A DNA stretch of 9,356 nucleotides from contig JALSPX010000198.1 of the NCBI GenBank assembly GCA_026985755.1, forward strand, positions 1 through 9,356, in the 5' to 3' direction. Position numbers and translations under genes: made by a program. Below, in pieces: positions 6,883 to 9,356 of the stretch; position 1 is the first letter of the stretch; each line of letters begins with the position of its first letter. Under the pieces are notes generated by a model. That model searched no databases. It saw only the letters and a list, made by a program, of their open reading frames with translations, and was not told the origin of the DNA. Source of the stretch: Sulfurovum sp. (GTDB taxonomy: Bacteria > Campylobacterota > Campylobacteria > Campylobacterales > Sulfurovaceae).

Positions 6883-7003
6883 CCTTGTCGTTTCGAACGC
6901 CCTTGTAAGCGGAGCGATTCGAGAGGAACGACGCTTTTTTTGCTTCGTTTTTTTTAAAAAAAATGACGAGAATAACAACGCCTCGATTTGAATAAGAGGA
7001 AAT
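6883..7003 (-). repeat. Long intergenic inverted repeat, copy 2
   Basis: The reverse complement of this segment aligns with 734-854, so the two copies face each other and enclose thiE, the riboswitch, the receptor gene, thiB and thiP (about 6.0 kb between them). It contains a notable T8-A8 junction (6948-6963). It separates thiP from thiQ, which in most thiBPQ operons are contiguous. The flanking bases 6845-6882 and 7004-7034 are AT-rich with no gene seen; TATAAA at 7003-7008 could be a weak -10 for thiQ. Confidence 0.8.
6887..6941 (+). terminator. Intrinsic-terminator-like hairpin after thiP
   Basis: On the plus strand GTCGTTTCGAA (6887-6897) pairs with TTCGA (6918-6922) and, after a 4-base bulge, AACGAC (6927-6932), giving 11 pairs. 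It is followed at once by GCTTTTTTT (6933-6941). This is the form of a Rho-independent terminator, though the 20-base loop is large. It would end the riboswitch-led message after thiP. It lies inside the repeat element at 6883-7003. Confidence 0.55.
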
Positions 7004-7034
7004 ATAAATAAAGATAAAGAGATTAGGAGTTCAA

Positions 7035-7667
7035 TTGTTACATATCAAAAACATAAAGTATCAATACAAAAATACAAAAGACACCTATACCTATACTCTT
7101 GAATGCAAACCCTCAGAAGTAGTAGCCATACTAGGTCAGAGTGGCTCAGGCAAGTCTACCTTACTTGATATCATCGCAGGGTTTATAGAGCCTATTTCTG
7201 GTTCGGCAATGATGGATGATATAGAACTATTAGATAAACCTATAGACAAACGCCCCATTACGATACTCTTTCAAAATCACAACCTCTTTGAGCATCTTAG
7301 CGTACAGAAAAATATACTGTTGGGTATAGATAAAAATCTCAAAGCATCTACAAAAGAGATAGAAAATATCCTAAAAGAGGTAGGGCTAGATGCCCATGAA
7401 CATAAACTAACCTCAGAACTTTCAGGCGGACAGCAACAGCGTGTGGCACTCGCACGTGTACTGATGCGAAGAGAGCCTATTTTGCTTTTAGACGAGCCTT
7501 TTTCTGGATTGGATGATACTACACGTATAGAGATGCTCGAACTTGTCCAAAAAATAACTCAAGAGCATCAACTTCACACACTCATGGTTACCCACGATTT
7601 AGATGACTGTGAACGCATAGCCAACCATGTCTACAAGATGCAAAACCATATACTCATCAAACAATGA
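7035..7667 (+). CDS. thiQ: Thiamine ABC transporter ATP-binding protein ThiQ
   Basis: ThiQ powers ThiBP import by ATP hydrolysis at the cytosolic face. The 210-residue product is normal length for ThiQ and has Walker A GQSGSGKST (34-42), Q-loop Q80 in ILFQNHNLFEHLSV, signature LSGGQQQRVALARVL (129-143), Walker B with D-loop ILLLDEPFSGLDD (149-161) and the switch His H187 in MVTHD. The start is TTG at 7035, 5 bases after AGGAG (7025-7029); no in-frame ATG or GTG precedes it. Unlike thiB and thiP it is not contiguous with the upstream genes: 190 bp carrying a repeat and a terminator-like hairpin intervene, so it may have its own promoter. Its TGA overlaps the kinase ATG (ATGA). Confidence 0.94.
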   Translation: MLHIKNIKYQYKNTKDTYTYTLECKPSEVVAILGQSGSGKSTLLDIIAGFIEPISGSAMMDDIELLDKPIDKRPITILFQNHNLFEHLSVQKNILLGIDKNLKASTKEIENILKEVGLDAHEHKLTSELSGGQQQRVALARVLMRREPILLLDEPFSGLDDTTRIEMLELVQKITQEHQLHTLMVTHDLDDCERIANHVYKMQNHILIKQ

Positions 7668-8407
7668 CAAACATACTCAAAAAGCATCCATTTTTTAAGC
7701 AGATGCATATAGAGCGCTGGGAGCTTTTGGAAAATCAAGGCTATTGTAATGAAAACTATCTGCTAGTAGCGGATGGGGTAAAGTACATAGTACGTAAGCT
7801 CATAAGAGATGATATAGATAGAGACTTTGAATGGAGAGTCCATACTTTAGCCTATGTAGAGGGGATTACATCAGAGCCATTGGTCTTTGATAGAGAGCAG
7901 GGGTTTATGGTCTTTTCATTTTTAGAAGGCAACCATAAGGAAGTGGAGACTTCAGTCCCACAAGAAGCTAACATTTACAAGAGAGGTGGGAGTGCACCTA
8001 AAGGCATACACTGCGATAAACTCTCCACTTCCAAAAGTGATTTAAAACTTCTAGCATATACTTTAAAAAAATTACACGCTATTCCCATAGAGGTAAAGCC
8101 CATAAAACTACAAACCGATACTAGCCTGATAGACCACTACCCAAAAGAGTACGTCCTCTGTCATAACGACCTAAACCCACAAAATATCTTTTTTGATGAT
8201 GTGAAGTTGATCGATTTTGAATATTCAGGAGTGAATGACAGGTATTTTGATTTGGCGAGTGTTTGTGTGGAGTTTAGGTTGGATATTCAGATGCAAAAGG
8301 TGTTTTTAGATGCGTATTTTGACGGTGATTATGTTGTAAATAAATTAGAAGCATATAAAATCGTTTATGTGCAATTGTGTGAAGAGTGGTTTGGAAATAT
8401 GCTATAA
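7664..8407 (+). CDS. Choline/aminoglycoside-kinase-fold protein, probable thiamine kinase
   Basis: A 247-residue phosphotransferase of the APH/choline kinase family. The N-lobe has YCNENYLLVADGVKYIVRKL (likely nucleotide Lys/Arg at 44-45). The catalytic loop is LCHNDLNPQN with D169 and N174 (Brenner motif), and the metal-binding motif is LIDFEYSG with D184. The ATGA overlap with thiQ in a thiamine uptake cluster suggests it phosphorylates imported thiamine to TMP, like ThiK, but the substrate is inferred from context and choline-type substrates remain possible. Residues of about 93-123 are encoded by a palindromic insertion (7939-8032) that splits the loop between FLEGNHK and KSDLKLLAYTLKKLH. 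The C-terminus (EEWFGNML) looks slightly short for the family. Whether the enzyme still works is unknown. Confidence 0.85.
   Translation: MTNILKKHPFFKQMHIERWELLENQGYCNENYLLVADGVKYIVRKLIRDDIDRDFEWRVHTLAYVEGITSEPLVFDREQGFMVFSFLEGNHKEVETSVPQEANIYKRGGSAPKGIHCDKLSTSKSDLKLLAYTLKKLHAIPIEVKPIKLQTDTSLIDHYPKEYVLCHNDLNPQNIFFDDVKLIDFEYSGVNDRYFDLASVCVEFRLDIQMQKVFLDAYFDGDYVVNKLEAYKIVYVQLCEEWFGNML
7939..8032. repeat. In-frame palindromic insertion inside the kinase gene
   Basis: GGAAGTGGAGA (7939-7949) and TCTCCACTTCC (8022-8032) are a perfect 11 bp inverted repeat bounding 94 bp. Inside are further hairpins: GTGG-a-GACT with AGTC-CCAC (7943-7961), and GGTG with CACC (7985-7998). The insert is open in the kinase frame, adding about 31 residues (EVETSVPQ to KLSTS), and is more GC-rich (about 48 percent by hand count) than the surrounding gene. 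Removing it rejoins FLEGNHK with KSDLKLLAYTL, the expected family spacing. This resembles coding palindromic elements such as those described in Rickettsia; relation to any known family is not established here. Confidence 0.7.
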
Positions 8408-8408
8408 T
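8400..8408 (+). promoter_or_regulatory. Extended -10 promoter of the antitoxin-like gene
   Basis: TGCTATAAT is a perfect extended -10 (TGn followed by TATAAT). It overlaps the end of the kinase gene, whose TAA stop (8405-8407) lies inside the TATAAT. Transcription would start near 8415, about 20 bases ahead of the start codon at 8436. No good -35 is present. Confidence 0.6.
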
Positions 8409-8435
8409 ATTCGAAGAATGCAAAAAAGGATAGCT

Positions 8436-8651
8436 ATGTCAGTTGTAGAAGAGATATTTTTAGAAGTATCACCATTAAAATTACTTGATAAATTGCAGTT
8501 GGTAGAAAAAATTTTAATCTCACTGAATCCTATAGATAAAAATATAGAAGCCATTTGGGAAGATGAAGTAGAAGCTAGATTAGACGCTTATGATAAAGGT
8601 CTGCTTTCTACTGTGAGTGCCAAAGATGTATTTGCAAAATATCAAAAATAA
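8436..8651 (+). CDS. Addiction-module antitoxin-like protein (Unstab_antitox family), orphan
   Basis: A 71-residue protein with the pattern of the TIGR02574/PF09720 putative addiction module component: LKLLDKLQLVEKILISLNP, then IEAIWEDEVEARLDAYDKGLLSTVSAKDVF, corresponding to the family form of L-x(n)-ER-x-x-L-x-x-x-L-x-x-SL followed by W-x-x-E-x-x-x-R-x-x-x-x-x-x-G. The start at 8436 is chosen because AAGGA (8426-8430) sits 5 bases upstream; upstream in-frame ATGs at 8367 and 8418 lie inside the kinase gene or ahead of this site. Such antitoxins are normally followed at once by a RelE/ParE-type toxin. None follows here: only a palindrome and minus-strand genes. It may be a leftover, a solitary regulator, or an antitoxin guarding against a toxin elsewhere. 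Confidence 0.75.
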   Translation: MSVVEEIFLEVSPLKLLDKLQLVEKILISLNPIDKNIEAIWEDEVEARLDAYDKGLLSTVSAKDVFAKYQK

Positions 8652-8666
8652 GTTAATTAAATTGGG

Positions 8667-8697
8667 ATTGTCGGGATGAGGGTACCCTGGCCTACAA
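8667..8697. repeat. REP-like palindrome, left flank of small gene pair
   Basis: ATTGTCGGG, a perfect 10 bp palindrome AGGGTACCCT (8679-8688) and CCTACAA make a hairpin with TTGT/ACAA ends. It closely resembles 9048-9080. It lies between the convergent antitoxin gene and the 26-residue gene, so it could also terminate transcription from both sides. Confidence 0.55.
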
Positions 8698-8699
8698 AA

Positions 8700-8780
8700 C
8701 TAAGCTTTAGCAGACAACCATGCTTCATAACTAAAAAATACAATCACGCCAAATACTGTTAATCCAAGAATTATTTCCAT
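8700..8780 (-). CDS. Tiny single-pass membrane protein, 26 residues
   Basis: The frame encodes MEIILGLTVFGVIVFFSYEAWLSAKA, one hydrophobic helix with a short basic tail, and ends in TAG. Support for reality is good for its size: a strong Shine-Dalgarno GGAGG (plus-strand 8788-8792) lies 7 bases before the ATG, and the ATG overlaps the TAA of the 75-residue gene upstream (TAATG), so the two are probably translationally coupled. I do not recognise a family. It would insert in the inner membrane; a partner subunit, a regulator or a small toxin are all possible. Confidence 0.6.
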   Translation of the reverse strand: MEIILGLTVFGVIVFFSYEAWLSAKA

Positions 8781-9007
8781 TATAAATCCTCCAATGAATT
8801 TATTTTATTCAAAATTGTTTTGTTCAAAAAATGTATAGAACCGATTAGCCAGACTACACCAATTAAAGAGAGTACTATTCTAAATGTTGACAAGTTTGAA
8901 TAGTGAGAACTCAGCCATCCTAGCAAACTAATCAGTGTAACCACTGAAATACCTAGCCATACTTTTAGATAGTTTATTTTTTCTTTAATAACATCAATTT
9001 TGCTCAT
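8780..9007 (-). CDS. Small two-pass membrane protein, 75 residues, unknown function
   Basis: The product begins MSKIDVIKEKINYLKVWLGI and has two hydrophobic segments, about residues 15-33 (LKVWLGISVVTLISLLGWL) and 42-61 (FRIVLSLIGVVWLIGSIHFL), with a charged N-terminal helix and a C-terminal tail ending KINSLEDL. No catalytic motif is visible and I cannot name the family. No Shine-Dalgarno precedes the ATG; an extended -10 lies only 6 bases upstream, suggesting a leaderless mRNA. It overlaps the 26-residue gene by one base. The pair is bracketed by two similar palindromes (8667 and 9048), so it may be a small mobile or accessory cassette. Confidence 0.7.
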   Translation of the reverse strand: MSKIDVIKEKINYLKVWLGISVVTLISLLGWLSSHYSNLSTFRIVLSLIGVVWLIGSIHFLNKTILNKINSLEDL

Positions 9008-9013
9008 ACATTT

Positions 9014-9022
9014 ATTATATCA
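9014..9022 (-). promoter_or_regulatory. Extended -10 promoter for the minus-strand gene pair
   Basis: On the minus strand this reads TGATATAAT, a perfect extended -10. The start codon (9007-9005) begins 7 bases downstream, about where transcription should start, which implies a leaderless or nearly leaderless transcript. Confidence 0.55.
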
Positions 9023-9047
9023 TAAAGTGGAAAATATATTCTTGTAA

Positions 9048-9080
9048 ATTGTCGGGTAGAGGGCAACCCAACCTGCACAA
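9048..9080. repeat. REP-like palindrome, right flank of small gene pair
   Basis: ATTGTCGGGTAGAGGGCAAC followed by CCAACCTGCACAA shares ATTGTCGGG, GAGGG, ACCC, CCT and ACAA with 8667-8697 in the same orientation. GGGT (9054-9057) can pair with ACCC (9066-9069), and TTGT with ACAA at the ends. The two copies lie about 380 bp apart and enclose the two small membrane genes and their promoter. Confidence 0.5.
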
Positions 9081-9117
9081 ATTATGAATTATATCTTATA
9101 TGATGCAATAGCTCAAT

Positions 9118-9227
9118 CTTGTTCCCCTGCTTTGCGTGGGAACACATAGGAGAGTTTTGTATGTTGTGGCAGACTGATTGGATATTCAAATTGTAGTATG
9201 CATTACCACGTGCAACGTGGTAACGAG
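9118..9227. repeat. REPIN-like pair of inverted palindromes
   Basis: The left unit is GTTCCC (9121-9126) with GGGAAC (9138-9143). The right unit is TTACCACGT (9203-9211) with ACGTGGTAA (9215-9223), a perfect 9 bp stem with a 3-base loop. The outer edges are related in inverted orientation: CTTGTTCCC on the left, and GGTAACGAG on the right (reverse complement CTCGTTACC). Two such hairpins facing each other over about 110 bp fit a REPIN. The right edge coincides with the point where similarity to the transposase stops. Confidence 0.55.
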
Positions 9228-9356
9228 TTAAATCTCTTGACTCTTTTGGTCCTACCATCACAACACCAATATGATTCTCTGAACAAAATGATGTAAGTGC
9301 ATATGAGTATATGCCTGTAGGTTCAAAGATAAAAACCGTTTCACTAATATTTTTAC
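9228..9356 (-). pseudogene. IS110-family transposase fragment
   Basis: Read on the minus strand from 9354 the frame gives ISETVFIFEPTGIYSYALTS, then FCSENHIGVVMVGPKESRDL. This matches the early part of the IS110-family DEDD (RuvC-like) domain, where F-E-P/S-T-G carries the catalytic Glu and a V-x-P-K segment follows. The N-terminus lies beyond the window. After SRDL the expected continuation (an R-x-K-T-D-x-x-D-A motif, then the long C-terminal transposase domain) is missing; the frame runs through the palindrome pair with unrelated residues to a stop at 9082-9084. So only a 5' remnant is seen, and the element is not functional on this side. Confidence 0.7.

Noticed and set aside
8367..8435. 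Longer start for the antitoxin-like protein (94 residues)
   Set aside because: It would begin deep inside the kinase gene and upstream of the promoter -10; the AAGGA site and the family N-terminus point to 8436.
8667..9080. Integron-type gene cassette with attC sites
   Set aside because: The palindromes lack the GTTRRRY/RYYYAAC cores expected of attC and are only about 30 bp long.
8667..9227. CRISPR array
   Set aside because: The repeats are short, diverged, irregularly spaced palindromes, with genes rather than uniform spacers between them.

Overview
The window looks like a chromosomal segment from a Campylobacterota (epsilonproteobacterial) bacterium, perhaps Sulfurovum- or Sulfurimonas-like. 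This is inferred from the moderately AT-rich, tightly packed genes, the -10 elements without clear -35 boxes, and the protein style; there is no rRNA or marker gene to confirm it.

About 90 percent of the window is a vitamin B1 locus. It opens with the 3' part of thiG (thiazole synthase) and then thiE (thiamine phosphate synthase). After 300 bp of non-coding DNA comes a TPP riboswitch that leads an operon of four genes: a TonB-dependent outer-membrane receptor, a small YkoF/MTH1187-like protein, thiB (periplasmic binding protein) and thiP (permease). These genes overlap or nearly touch, so they are probably co-translated. After a 190 bp gap come thiQ (the ATPase) and an overlapping choline/aminoglycoside-kinase-fold gene, probably a thiamine kinase. 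Together they give de novo synthesis plus a full salvage route: across the outer membrane, capture in the periplasm, ATP-driven import, then trapping by phosphorylation. The riboswitch reads as translational: the 3' strand of P1, an anti-sequestor hairpin and an anti-Shine-Dalgarno segment compete for the same bases.

The right end (8.4-9.36 kb) is accessory DNA. It holds an orphan antitoxin-like gene with its own extended -10 promoter, then on the minus strand two tiny membrane-protein genes (75 and 26 aa, coupled by a TAATG overlap) bracketed by two related palindromes, and finally a broken IS110-family transposase abutting a pair of inverted palindromes.

The most notable non-genic content is the number of palindromic elements. 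A diverged ~120 bp element occurs in inverted orientation at 734-854 and 6883-7003, enclosing thiE to thiP. REPIN-like inverted pairs lie at 1519-1620 and 9118-9227. A 94 bp palindromic insertion sits in frame inside the kinase gene (7939-8032), like a protein-coding palindromic element. No tRNA, rRNA, CRISPR array or replication origin was seen.
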